Of a stretch of 64,000 nucleotides of DNA, positions 1 to 9,571 are shown piece by piece. The position numbers and the translations under genes were made by a program. Position 1 is the stretch's first letter. The number at the start of each line of letters is the position of its first letter. The notes below the pieces were generated by a model. The model was given only the letters and a program-made list of their open reading frames with translations. It ran no database searches and was not told where the DNA came from. Source of the stretch: Saposhnikovia divaricata (lineage: Eukaryota > Streptophyta > Magnoliopsida > Apiales > Apiaceae); contig CM071600.1 in the NCBI GenBank assembly GCA_036435485.1, positions 160,902,546 to 160,966,545 on the forward strand. Reading direction: 5' to 3'.

Positions 1-149
1 AATGTTCCTTTGTAATCCGAATATTGAGCTTTTGTGAACTTGTGCTTTGTAACCATGAAATTTGCGCCCCATATGGGCTCTTGAATTTGCGAATTTTTAT
101 TTCTAATTATCTCTATTTTTATTCGCATATATTTAGTTGTGTATGTGTG

Positions 150-930
150 TTGCCCCCAATCCGGATTTTCTCCTTGAAGGAAGGAATTCGGATTGTGGTA
201 GGAGGTTAATGTTTTTCTCTTGAGTCCAAAGTTTTAGAACTTTGAGTAACTTAGAGAATTTTTTGTAAAGCTTACCCACCACTTCGGATTGTTTCCCAAT
301 GGATTGGATTCGGACTGTGGTGAGAATTTAAATATTTCCTTTGAGTTCAAGGTTAAAAACCTTGAGTTACTTAGAGAAATTTTAATGTGATTTTGCCCCC
401 AGTCCGGATTGCTTCCAATTGATAGGATTCGGACTGTGGTGAGAATATAAATATTTCCCTTAAGTTCAAGGTTAAAACCCTTGTGTTACTTAGAGAAATT
501 TTAATGCGATTTTGCCCCCAGTCCGGATTGCTTCCAATGGATTGGATTCGGACTGTGGTGAGAATTTAAATATTTCCCTTAAGTTCAAGGTTACAAACCT
601 TGAGTTACTTAGAGGAATTTTAATGTGATTTTGCTCCCAGTCCGGATTGCTTCCAATTGATTGGATTCGGACTGTGGTGAGAATTTAAATATTTCCCTTA
701 AGTTCAAGGTTAAAACCCTTGAGTTACTTAGAGAAATTTTAATGCGATTTTACCCCCAGTCCGGATTGCTTCCAATGGATTGGATTCGGACTGTGGTGAG
801 AATTTAAATATTTCCCTTAAGTTCAAGGTTATAAACCTTGAGTTACTTAGAGGAATTTTAGTGTGATTTTGCCCCCAATCCGGATTGTTCCCAATGGATT
901 GGATCCGGACTTTGGTGGAAATAAATGCTT
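150..930. repeat. Tandem array, 119-bp unit, about 6-7 copies
   Basis: The core AGTCCGGATT recurs at 401, 520, 639 and 758 and, slightly changed, near 877, giving a 119-bp period. Earlier divergent units reach back to about 150. Each unit has a near-mirror pair (AGTCCGGAT and later ATTCGGACT) followed by AAGTTCAAGGTT and GTTACTTAGAG. The array lies in the 3' non-coding part of the Tat element, left of the small plus-strand ORF. Confidence 0.9.
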
Positions 931-1109
931 TTCTTTTGGTCTTCCAATGCTGATCCGATTCTTGATAAAATTTATTATGGCACTTCGTTAATTGTAATTT
1001 CCACAGTCAAACGTGTTAATTCTCGTGCTGTCAACTGACATTAATTCCATTTCAATTTCCAAGGGTGACAGAGAATTGGGATCGTTTGGCCTCTTCTCAT
1101 CCCCCTCTC

Positions 1110-1117
1110 TATAAATA
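1110..1117 (+). promoter_or_regulatory. TATA box upstream of the plus-strand ORF in the Tat element
   Basis: The octamer TATAAATA lies 94 bases upstream of the ATG at 1204. Behind it comes a pyrimidine-rich leader (about 1150-1200) typical of plant 5' UTRs. A start site about 30 bases downstream would give a leader of roughly 60 bases. Transcription is not shown; this is inferred from position and sequence. Confidence 0.6.
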
Positions 1118-1203
1118 CCGCCCCTTGCATATATTTTATTCACATAACATTTTCTCTCAAAAGCACTCAAGCTTTCTCCTTTCTTCTTCGCTTTTTCTTC
1201 ACC

Positions 1204-1440
1204 ATGGATCCCAAGAATTTGGTTTACGACTATGAGAACAACAAAATAATCGTTGATGGTATGGTCTTTGATGGGCCAACCACCATGGCCGAGATCGACA
1301 CGGTCCTCAAGAGGATCGATGATGCTCTAGCTCTTCGCCGGATGGTCGCGGATGAAGCTAAGAAGAGGCTTGGCGGTCCAGGCAAAGGCGGGGAGGGTTC
1401 CGACGGTTTTGGTTCTGCTTCTGGAGGAACAGCTGTTTGA
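1204..1440 (+). CDS. Small ORF antisense to the Tat element, 78 aa
   Basis: A 78-codon ORF runs opposite to the gag-pol of the surrounding Tat element, between the two tandem arrays. The start context ACCATGG is optimal for plants, and a TATA box lies upstream at 1110. The protein begins MDPKNLVYDYENN, has a charged, probably helical middle with several Arg and Lys (residues 25-55), and a Gly/Ser-rich tail from about residue 56. I recognise no domain. Extra ORFs in either orientation between pol and the 3' LTR have been reported for plant Tat-type gypsy elements, so this is probably one of them rather than a host gene. An overlapping minus-strand frame here is a shadow. From about 1520 to 1744 I see nothing further. 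Confidence 0.55.
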   Translation: MDPKNLVYDYENNKIIVDGMVFDGPTTMAEIDTVLKRIDDALALRRMVADEAKKRLGGPGKGGEGSDGFGSASGGTAV

Positions 1441-1744
1441 ATTACTTTACGCTTTCGTATTTTCATAAACATTGTACTCCCCCCACTTATTAATGAAAAT
1501 GGCTTGAAACACAGCCATAAATATTTGATTTTGATTCCGCTATCTTTGTTACGAGTAGTTGTAGTTCTACTTTTCTTCCCGCGCTTTCTTCCCTGATAAG
1601 TAGTTGCTTAGTCCGAATTTGAAGACCTTGTGATGAGAGAACAACCATCTTTCAAACACTTGTCACCTGCTTAGCAAAATTTCTTATCGCGTTCACTAGT
1701 AGCCCAGATAAGTGATCTTTAGCAAAGTCCGAAACTTGAAAGTT

Positions 1745-2600
1745 TTGGACTAGCTTGACCTTTTATCATTTTTACCTCTGATTCGGATATTTTTCATAGG
1801 AAGTTGTCCAGATTAGAGTAGTTGTTTTTATCTAAGTCCAAAGTTTGAGAACTTTGGGTTAGTCAATAATTTTTATCGTATTTGCCCCCCAGTCCGGATA
1901 TTTTTCATAGGAAATGATCCGGAATAGAGTGGTAGCTTTTAGCTAAGTCCAAAGCTTAACAATTTTGGGTTACTTAGAAATTTTTACCGTATTTGCCCCA
2001 GTCCGGATATTTTTCGTAGAAAATGATCCGGACTAGAGTGGTTGTTTTTAGCTAAGTCCAAAGCTTAACAACTTTGGGTTACTTAGAAATTTTTATCGTA
2101 TTTGCCCCCAGTCCGGATATTTTTCGTAGGAAATGATCCGGACTAGAGTGGTTGCTTTTAGCTAAGTCCAAAGCTTGAAAACTTTGGGTTACTTAGAAAT
2201 TTTTATCGTATTTGCCCCCAGTCCGGATATTTTTCGTAGGAAATGATCCGGACTAGATTGGTTGTTTTTAGCTAAGTCCAAAGCTTGAAAAATTTGGGTT
2301 ACTTAGAAATTTTTATCGTATTTGCCCCCAGTCCGGATATTTTTCGTAGGAAATGATCCGGACTAGAGTGGTTGCTTTTAGTTAAGTCCAAAGCTTGAAA
2401 CTTTGGGTTACTTAGAAATTTTTATCGTATTTGCCCCCAGTCCGGATTTTTTTCGTAGGAAATGATCCGGACTAGAGTGGTTGCTTTTAGCTAAGTCCAA
2501 AGCTTGAAAACTTTGGGTTACTTAGAAATTTTTATCGTATTTACCCCCAGTTCGGATATTTTTCGTAGAAAATGATCCGGACTAGAGTGGTTGCTGCATA
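1745..2600. repeat. Tandem array, 110-bp unit, about 8 copies
   Basis: The core AGTCCGGATA recurs near 1891, 2000, 2110, 2220, 2330, 2439 and 2549, a 109-110-bp period. Units contain AGTCCGGAT, then ATGATCCGGACT, then AAGTCCAAAGCTT and TTACTTAGAAATTTTTATCG. The same core motifs in the same order occur in the 119-bp array, so both descend from one repeat. The array lies between the integrase end and the small plus-strand ORF. Confidence 0.92.
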
Positions 2601-2842
2601 TTGCTGTTGCCCTGGTTCCAACTCTGCCTATGGCTCCGGGCCAGGGACTTGTGTGTGTTAGTGATACAATAATTTTACAACAAGAGATGAAAAGTACAAG
2701 GCTAGGCCCGATTTCATTAATCATGATATTCAAATTACAAATAACTTATTCTCGCTTCATTACAGAGACTAATCTATCTGTTGAAGACTTTTTGGGCTCA
2801 GAAGCAGCTCCTTGATTGGTTCTTCGGGCCTAGGCCTTTTCT

Positions 2843-4884
2843 TTATTGATAGAACTTCCGGAGTCGGAGGCCATGCCAGGTGTTGGGAACCTCCGAATCG
2901 TCCATGTTGCTGATCTTATAGGTTCCGGGACGAAGAATCTCTTTGACCCTGTAGGGTCCTTCCCATTTAGGCATTAGTTTTTCGGTGTTTGTCGGGTCGG
3001 AAGCTTCGGTGTCTCGAAGGACTAGGTCTCCAACTTGAAAGTTCTTGACCCTAGCCTTCTTTCCAAAATATTCTCTTGTTTTCTCCTTATACTTTTCCAT
3101 TCTTGCCACCGCTTCATCCCGGACTTCGTCCACCAAATCCAGATTGATTCGGAGTCCTTCTTCATTTGCAATTTCTTCAAAGTTAATGGCCCTGTGAGAA
3201 GGTGAGCCCACTTCAACTGGGAGCATTGTTTCGGTCCCATAGGCTAGTTTGAAAGGCGTCTCTCCAATACTTGTTCGTGGGCTAGTCCTGTAAGCCCAGA
3301 GCACATTTGGCAGTTTTTAGGCCATTTGTTTTTGCTTTCCTGAAGCCTCTTTTCTATTCCCCTTAGCAAAATTCGGTTTGTTACCTCTACCTGGCCATTT
3401 CCCTGGGGGTATGCTACCGAGGATTTCTTGTATTTAATGCCCCTCTCCTTTAAGTACTTTTCAAAGTCTAAACTAACGAATTGAGGTCCATTATCCGAAA
3501 CCAAGATCTGGGGAAGCCCAAATCTCATCAATATGTTATCCATGAATCGGATACAATCTTGCTGATTTATAGTTCTCATGGCCTTGGCTTCTGCCCACTT
3601 GGACATATAATCAATTGCCACCAACAAGTACCTCAAATCACCTTTAGCGCGGGGAAAAGGACCCACGATGTCGATTCCCCAGACCGCAAAAGGTATAGGA
3701 GACAGAACTGAAGAGGGTAGAACCGGACTCTGCCTTTGCTCATTGCTGAATAACTGACAATTCTTGCATTTTCTGACAAACTCCACCGCATCATTGTGAA
3801 TTGTTGGCCAATAATAGCCTTGCCTTATTATTTTGCAAGCCAAAGCCTTTGCAGATAAATGGTCCCCGCAAATCCCTTCATGAACTTCTTGCAAGCAGTA
3901 CTCCACTTCGGAAGGTCCCACACATTTCAAGACCGGACTAGAGAATGTCCTACGATAGAGTTGTCCTTCCTCAACGAAAAATTTAGCAGCTTTGGCCTTG
4001 AGTCTTTGAGCTTTGTTCTTATCTTCTGGCAACTCCCCTTCTTCTAAGTATGAAATTAGAGGGGTCATCCAGTTGGGTTGATTATCTATCTCCATCAATT
4101 CACCATTTTCAATGGTGGGCTTCTCTATTTCTTCAAAGTAGACCGAGCTGTCCAGTTCAGCATCATTCTGGACTAGCCTGGACAACGAGTCGACTTCCGC
4201 GTTCTCTTCTCTGTTAATCTGCATCATTTCAAATTTTGGGATTGTAGTCAGGTAGCTTTTAACCAAAGCTTGGTATTGAGCTAGCCTTGGATCCTTTGCA
4301 ATATATTCACCTTTCGTTTGATTCACTACAATCTGAGAATCACTGTAAACATTCAGGCTCTGGACTTTCAAGGATCTGGCCAATCGGAGTCCGGCCAAAA
4401 GCGCCATGTATTCCACTTGGTTGTTGGTAGCTAAGAACTTGAAGGTGATGGCTTGTGGTATCTGAAAACCGTGGGGACTTTTTAGGACTAAATCTGCTCC
4501 GGACCTTTCACTTGTTGCAGATCCATCAACATATAAAGACCATGATTCCGGATCAGAGCTACATTCTTCCCCCGGGTCTACGATCATAGGATCAGATCGA
4601 GGTTCAGGAAAAGAGCATTCCACAATGAAATCGGCCAGCACTTGAGCCTTGATTGCTATCCGTGGTACAAACGTGAGTTGGAACTGGCTCAGCTCGACAG
4701 CCCAATTGACGAGTCTACCAGATATATCTGGCTTATGAATTATTCTTCTTAAGGGCTGGTCAGTTACGACTTTAATTTCTCTTCCTTGAAAATAATGCCT
4801 TAGCTTCCTGGAGGCTGTCACCAGAGTAAAATCAAATTTTTCCAAGTTGGGGTATCTGGTTTCCGCATGATTGCTGGCCGTCAT
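2843..4884 (-). pseudogene. Tat pol, RNase H - second RNase H - integrase part, frameshifted
   Basis: Minus strand. The first RNase H tail (HAETRYPNLEKF, then LRHYFQGREIKVVTDQPL) is followed by a second RNase H that starts with LYVDGSATSERSGADLVL and continues with NNQVEYMALLAGLRLA. Integrase follows, with a zinc-binding segment (HEGICGDHLS, CKNCQLF) and core motifs GIDIVGPFP, VSDNGPQF and YPQGNGQVEVTNR. A one-base indel near 3300-3310 puts the integrase C-terminus (LWAYRTSPRTS onwards, to 2843) in another frame. A further disruption near 4880 removes part of the first RNase H. In the family this polyprotein part degrades the RNA template and inserts the cDNA; here it is dead. Confidence 0.9.
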
Positions 4885-4955
4885 GCTCCCGGATCAAGGC
4901 TGCCCCCACAGCTAATGGACTTGCGGCCAGGTAAAGAGACAGCGCTTCTCCGGGC

Positions 4956-6022
4956 TCAGCTTTCGATAGGATCGGTGGAGACGACAGGAATTCCTTTATA
5001 GAGTCGAAAGACTTCTGGCAATCCGGACTCCAGTTTATCTCCTTTTTTATTTTTCGCCCCCTTGAGCAGCTCGAAGTAGGGTAAACATCGTTCGGCTAAC
5101 TTGGGGATAAATCTCCTCAAAACAGCTAGTGAGCCAGCTAGTTTTTGTATCTCCTTCTGAGTCCGGGGTGGTTCCATTTCCATTATTGCTTTAATCTTCT
5201 CCGAATTGGCTTCAATCCCTCTCTGACTAATCATAATTCCCAGGAATTTCCCCGCTCCCACCTCGAAGGTGCACTTTTCCGATTTAACTTCATCTCCAGC
5301 TTCCTTAGATTCTCAAAGAATTCTTGCAAATCTGGGATATGCTCCTCTACTGTTTTTGACTTAGCTATCATATCATCCACATAAGACTCCAGGTTTCGGC
5401 CCAGTTGATCTTTAAACACTTCAACCATTGCTCTTTGGTAGGTTGATCCAACATTCATCAATCCGAAGGGCATGTATTTGTTTGCATAGACAGTTCTATG
5501 TATTTTGGCGATGTCTGCCGAATTCATTTTGATTTGGTTGTAACCAGAGAATGGGTCCATGATGCTGAACATCACATGACCAGCGGTGGCATCAATGAGT
5601 TGATCAATACTTGGAAGAGGATACGGATCCTTGGGGCATGCCGCATTGAGGTCAGTGTAGTCCACACACATTTTCCACTTCCCATTAGGTTTCTTGACTA
5701 AGACGACATTGGCTAGCCAGTCTGGATACTTTATTTCACAAATTATTCCTGCTTTGAGAAGCTTTTCAACTTCTCCATCGATGGCTTTTTGTCTGTCCGG
5801 AGCGAAGTTCCTTCTTTTCTGCTTCACTGGTTTCTTGTCAGGATTGACATCAAGGCTATGCATTGCTATAGATTCTTTGAGTCCGGGCATGTCCTCTGGG
5901 CTCCAAGCAAAAATGTTCGCATAATTTATGAGAAGCTGTATAAGGTTCTTCCTGAATGTTGGATCCAGTCCGGATCCTATCTTTATCTTTTTTCCCGGGT
6001 TACCCTCTTCCAGTTCGATCAT
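4956..6022 (-). pseudogene. Tat pol, reverse transcriptase part, frameshifted
   Basis: Minus strand. Motifs typical of gypsy RT are visible: VLVKKPNGKWKMCVDYTDLN, YPLPSIDQLIDATAGH, FSIMDPFSGYNQI, the MPFGLMNVGSTYQRAM stretch, and YVDDMIAKSK holding the catalytic YVDD. A one-base loss near 5275 shifts the frame. The thumb region continues from 5261 in the next frame (GAGKFLGIMISQRGIEANSEKI). That frame stops at 4956 and coding resumes in a third frame towards RNase H. The reading frame also stops between protease and RT. The copy cannot make an RT without several repairs. Confidence 0.9.
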
Positions 6023-6219
6023 TTCAGTTTCAACCGCAGGTTCTACCTTACCAAGATCTTTCTTTGAGATGAATTGTTAAACCCGGGCCTAGGTATTGGA
6101 CTCCAGATAGTTTCGGGCTTTGGCAATCAGTTCTTCCTTAGTCTGGGCTTCGATACTTTCAATATTTTGGACTTCGTGTCCGGGTTCCTTCTTGAAGTAG
6201 GCTCTATGCTTCTTTCGGC

Positions 6220-7042
6220 TCAAGTTCTTTTGGTACAAGGCTGTTTTTCTTTATTTTCCGGATCGGTTTCAGCCATGATCAATGCTTTGCCGTAACATCG
6301 ACCAGCAGTCTCCGAATCTCCTTTGACTTCCCCAATTCCGAACGGAGTAGGGAACTTAAACTTCAAATGCGGTGTAGAGGTTATTGCCCGAAGCTTGGTT
6401 AGTTCTGGACGACCGAGTATCATGTTGTACGAGGATGGGGTGTTGATAACATAAAATTTCACTATGTGAGTGACTTGCTTTGGGTAGGTTCCGAATTGGA
6501 CAGGTAAATATAAAGTTCCTTGAATCGGGACTAAGTTGTTCCCGAACCCGAAGAGTGGGTCTTCTCTGCATTCGTTCATTCTTACACTGCCCAGTTGCAT
6601 TCTGTCGAATGTATGTTTGAAGATGATGTTGACCGAGGATCCGTTATCGACCAGAATTCTTTTGACTTCATTTTCTGTGACATCTAAGCTAACCACCAAG
6701 GCTTCGTTATGATTTGGATCAACTCCTTCAAAGTCGGCGTTGCTGGAGGTTATTACTTGTTCGGGAAAGGATTGGATCATCATTACTTCATCCCCTAAGT
6801 TCGGACTGGGGGGAGGAGAGCTGGACCCCCCCCATCACTACGTTGACAACATGCTTCTTTCCTGCTCCGGATCCCTCCCCTTTTTCCATGGTCTTTCGAG
6901 CTATATATTGCCCCATGTTTCCTTTTTTGATTTGATCCTCAATGAAGTATTTGAGAGATAGGCAGTTTTCAGTGGTATGACCGTGAGTGCCGTGATAGTC
7001 ACATTGTTTGTGAGTAGGCCGATTTTCCGGGGCGGTGATCAT
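6220..7042 (-). pseudogene. Tat gag zinc knuckle and aspartic protease part
   Basis: Minus strand. The segment 7042-6788 carries a zinc-knuckle-like CDYHGTHGHTTENC. The next frame, 6783-6220, carries the retropepsin-like protease: KRILVDNGSSVNIIF with the active-site loop D-N-G-S, then a typical distal part around SSYNMILGRPELTKLRAI. The Asp-x-Gly-Ser form of the active site is usual for this lineage. The C-terminal part runs out of frame near 6220. From 7043 to 7298 the link to gag is also broken. Confidence 0.8.
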
Positions 7043-7298
7043 TGGTTTAGGTGGGTAGAAGTATGGCTTGTCCCAAACTTCTTCAAGATATTAGAACAGG
7101 TTCGGCTGAGTGGAGTCCACTGAGGTTCAGGCTTTGGATCGGGTTTGGGTGGTTTCGGAGGTTTTGAGTCCGATTTAGCGGTTATTGTTACCGGTTCAGA
7201 GGCTCTTTCCGAGGCTGAGAGTTGAGAACTTTGAATATAGTTGGTCTGTTTGGTTTGAATCTTTTATCGGACTGGTATCCTCCTCGAGGACGGTCATC

Positions 7299-8555
7299 TT
7301 AAGTAGTTCGGGATAAGGCATTCCCTTGTCGAGTCATCCTCATTGCCTGGAGCACATCACTTTCTTTGATGAATCGAGCAACCATGGAGTACGCTGCAGC
7401 CAAGATCTCGGGCTCTTTGTTGATCAGTTCATAAACATATCTTTCATTTTGGTCTGGGTCCAGGTTTCTCTGAAAGATACTGAGAGCTTCACGCTCGTCC
7501 AAGCGCAAGATTTTATTGATTGCCTCCTGAAAACGCATCATAAAATCCGAAAGGGATTCGTTATCATATTGTCGAATGGTTTTCAGATGACACATGTGTA
7601 ACTCATGTTTCCGGTTTGCTCTGAATCTTTTCAGAAAAGATTCTCGAAACTGCTTCCAGGAGTGAATGCTCTGAGAGGGGATTCGGCTGAACCATCTTTG
7701 TGCCCCTCCCTTTAGGGTTGATGCAAAGAATCTACATTTGGTAATGTCGTTGTAGTAGTAGATGAGAGCAATCTGCTCGAAGTAATTAACGTGTTCTTCA
7801 GGGTCTCCCAACCCGTCAAATGAATCAAAATTGTAGTGTTTCAGGTTCTTTTGCCTTGGAATAGCTTCCAAAGAACAGCTAAAGGGCTTCAGAGTGCCTT
7901 CAATTTCAAGTCCGGAGTCATGGCCCACTTTTTTCTGTAACTCGTGAATCATTTGCATGAGATTGTCTTCAGGTTCTTCTTCATCGGAGATAAGCTCAGG
8001 ACTAATTTCTCTTAGAACTCTCTTGGATCCGGACCGCCTCAAGACTCGGTCCTCTTCCTCCTGGATTCTTTTCTGAATTTTGAGCTCGAGTTTCGCTTCC
8101 TCAGCTTGCCTGATCTTTTCTTTGAGTTCAGCTAGCCTTTTGAGCTTCTCAGCTTCATGATTTTTACTTCGAGCTTTGTTGGCGGTTTGTTTTTCTTTGC
8201 CTTGGTTGCCAATCCGGTCGAAGACTGACCTTCTGGACCTGTGGGAGTGTTCAGAACCTTGTGAATTTTTGGCTTGTTCCGGTTCGGGAGGTGGTGCTAT
8301 CCAGTTTGCTCGGTACGCCAGAATAGCGTCCGCCAACTCGTCCCAGGTGAGATTTTGCATGTGTACAGCAGCCAGAGATACATTAGTGTATTTGTATTGG
8401 TTGACTTCAATGTCAATTCGGGCATCCCCGGGACAAATCCCTACCCTTTCCAGAGCTGGAGCTGTTTCCGCCGGCACCAAAGGCATGTCCAGAACGGGAT
8501 TAGGGTCCTGGGCCCGGGTATTGGTTCTTTGAGTAGATTTGCTTCCTCTCGGCAT
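7299..8555 (-). pseudogene. Tat gag
   Basis: Minus strand. I take the ATG at 8555 (MPRGSKSTQRT) as start; a longer in-frame read begins 10 codons earlier without support. A charged, helical linker (about residues 110-190, Lys/Glu-rich, REISPELISDEEEPEDN after it) precedes the retrotransposon gag domain with FFASTLKGGAQRWFSRIP, SWKQFRESFLKRF and YDNESLSDFMMRFQEAI. Gag forms the particle shell. This gag ORF is itself open, but it stops at 7299 and the zinc knuckle is out of frame, so the full Gag is not encoded. 8556-8946 is the untranslated leader of the element. Confidence 0.85.
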
Positions 8556-8946
8556 GATTTCAAGTTTCCAAACAGAGTATTTCACAAAGTATCGATTATA
8601 ACAGAACTAGGCTGAGTTTTTAGTAAAGCAATTTGTGTATGGATTTAATATTCAGATAAGAACACGGGTTGGTAGATATAAACAGATAAGCAGGTGACTG
8701 CGAGCACAGATCTAGATATCAGCTATGTCTAGAAGATAAAAATCGTAACTTCATCAAGATCTGAGCTAGAAAGGCTAAATAATGCTGAATATGTGTACAC
8801 ACAGCAAAGAAATGTGTAAAGGTGACATCTTTAGTAAAGGTTTTATGGTTGTTTTAGATTTTACTGTTTTTGATTAGGACTCTTTTTCAAGATCTTGTTG
8901 GTGGAGTCGAGTCCAGTGGCATCGAGACCAAAGGACAGAGCCACCC

Positions 8947-8961
8947 CTCCTTCTAGCGCCA
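8947..8961 (-). other. Primer binding site of the Tat element
   Basis: On the minus strand the sequence starts TGGCGCTAGAAGG, two bases inside the LTR end at 8963. TGG is the complement of the universal CCA end of tRNA, and TGGCGC starts are common in plant gypsy elements. I cannot assign the tRNA. Confidence 0.7.
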
Positions 8962-8962
8962 A

Positions 8963-9571
8963 TGATAACTCCAAGACCCGATCTAATGCTTCATCCGCCT
9001 TTCCCACGCCTGGTAAGAGGTGGTGCTGGTGGTTGGGCGCCTGCAAGACAACACCGGAGGGGGGTTTGTGCCCCGCGGTGCCTCCGGCGTGAGAGTAAGT
9101 GGCGGCTTTTGAGAGTAAAAGATAAGGACTAGAGTATCTAATTATGGAAGGTGTGTGTATATGAGTGTGTAAAAGAGAATGTAACCCCTAAACCTTTTTC
9201 TCCTCGTCTATTTATAGGCCAAGGATTAGGGTTTAGGGGTTGGTACCTGCAATCATGAGCGTTGGATCCGAGGTAGGTGGGACACCTGTCCGCTGCTGAT
9301 AATTCCCACCTGTCCAGGTGATGTCTGTGGTGGCGTGTGCCCAGGGCATGTCAGCACGTGGTTTGATGGGGACATGATTGTGTCAATACTAGGATTCCAT
9401 TATCTGTCACTGTCATGTAGGACCCCTGTCATGATTCGTGTCTGCCATACTCCCATGCTCCTTGGGCCTGGGTTGCGGGTTTATTTGGCTTGAGCCCGAT
9501 CCGGACTGGGTAGAGGCCGGTCTCAGGGCGACCTTGGACCGAGCGCAATCGAGATTGGTTATAGCATATCA
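8963..9571 (-). repeat. 5' LTR of the Tat element
   Basis: The outer ends form a short inverted repeat on the plus strand (TGATA at 8963, TATCA ending 9571), 609 bp apart. The left end is fixed by the adjacent PBS. The right end is my best choice, because the other LTR is outside the window. A minus-strand TATAAATA at 9216-9209 marks the likely promoter, so U3 lies to the right and R/U5 to the left of it. Confidence 0.7.

Larger units (their letters stand above)
1..9571 (-). mobile_element. Decayed Ty3/gypsy element, Tat lineage, 3' end outside window
   Basis: The minus strand reads in order 5' LTR, PBS, gag, zinc knuckle, protease, RT, RNase H, a second (archaeal-like) RNase H, integrase, then a long 3' non-coding region. 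The second RNase H between the first RNase H and integrase is the hallmark of the Tat/Ogre/Retand group. Tandem repeats and an extra ORF between integrase and the 3' LTR are also known from that group. The 3' LTR must lie left of position 1. The coding part is broken by several frameshifts, so the copy cannot be autonomous. Lineage is inferred from domain order. Confidence 0.88.

Noticed and set aside
1230..1472. 80-codon minus-strand frame overlapping the small plus-strand ORF
   Set aside because: It is a shadow of the plus-strand ORF, with no promoter-like sequence or good start context on that strand.
150..2600. Regularly spaced repeats resembling a CRISPR array
   Set aside because: The whole 110-119-bp unit repeats without unique spacers, and the context is a plant retrotransposon.
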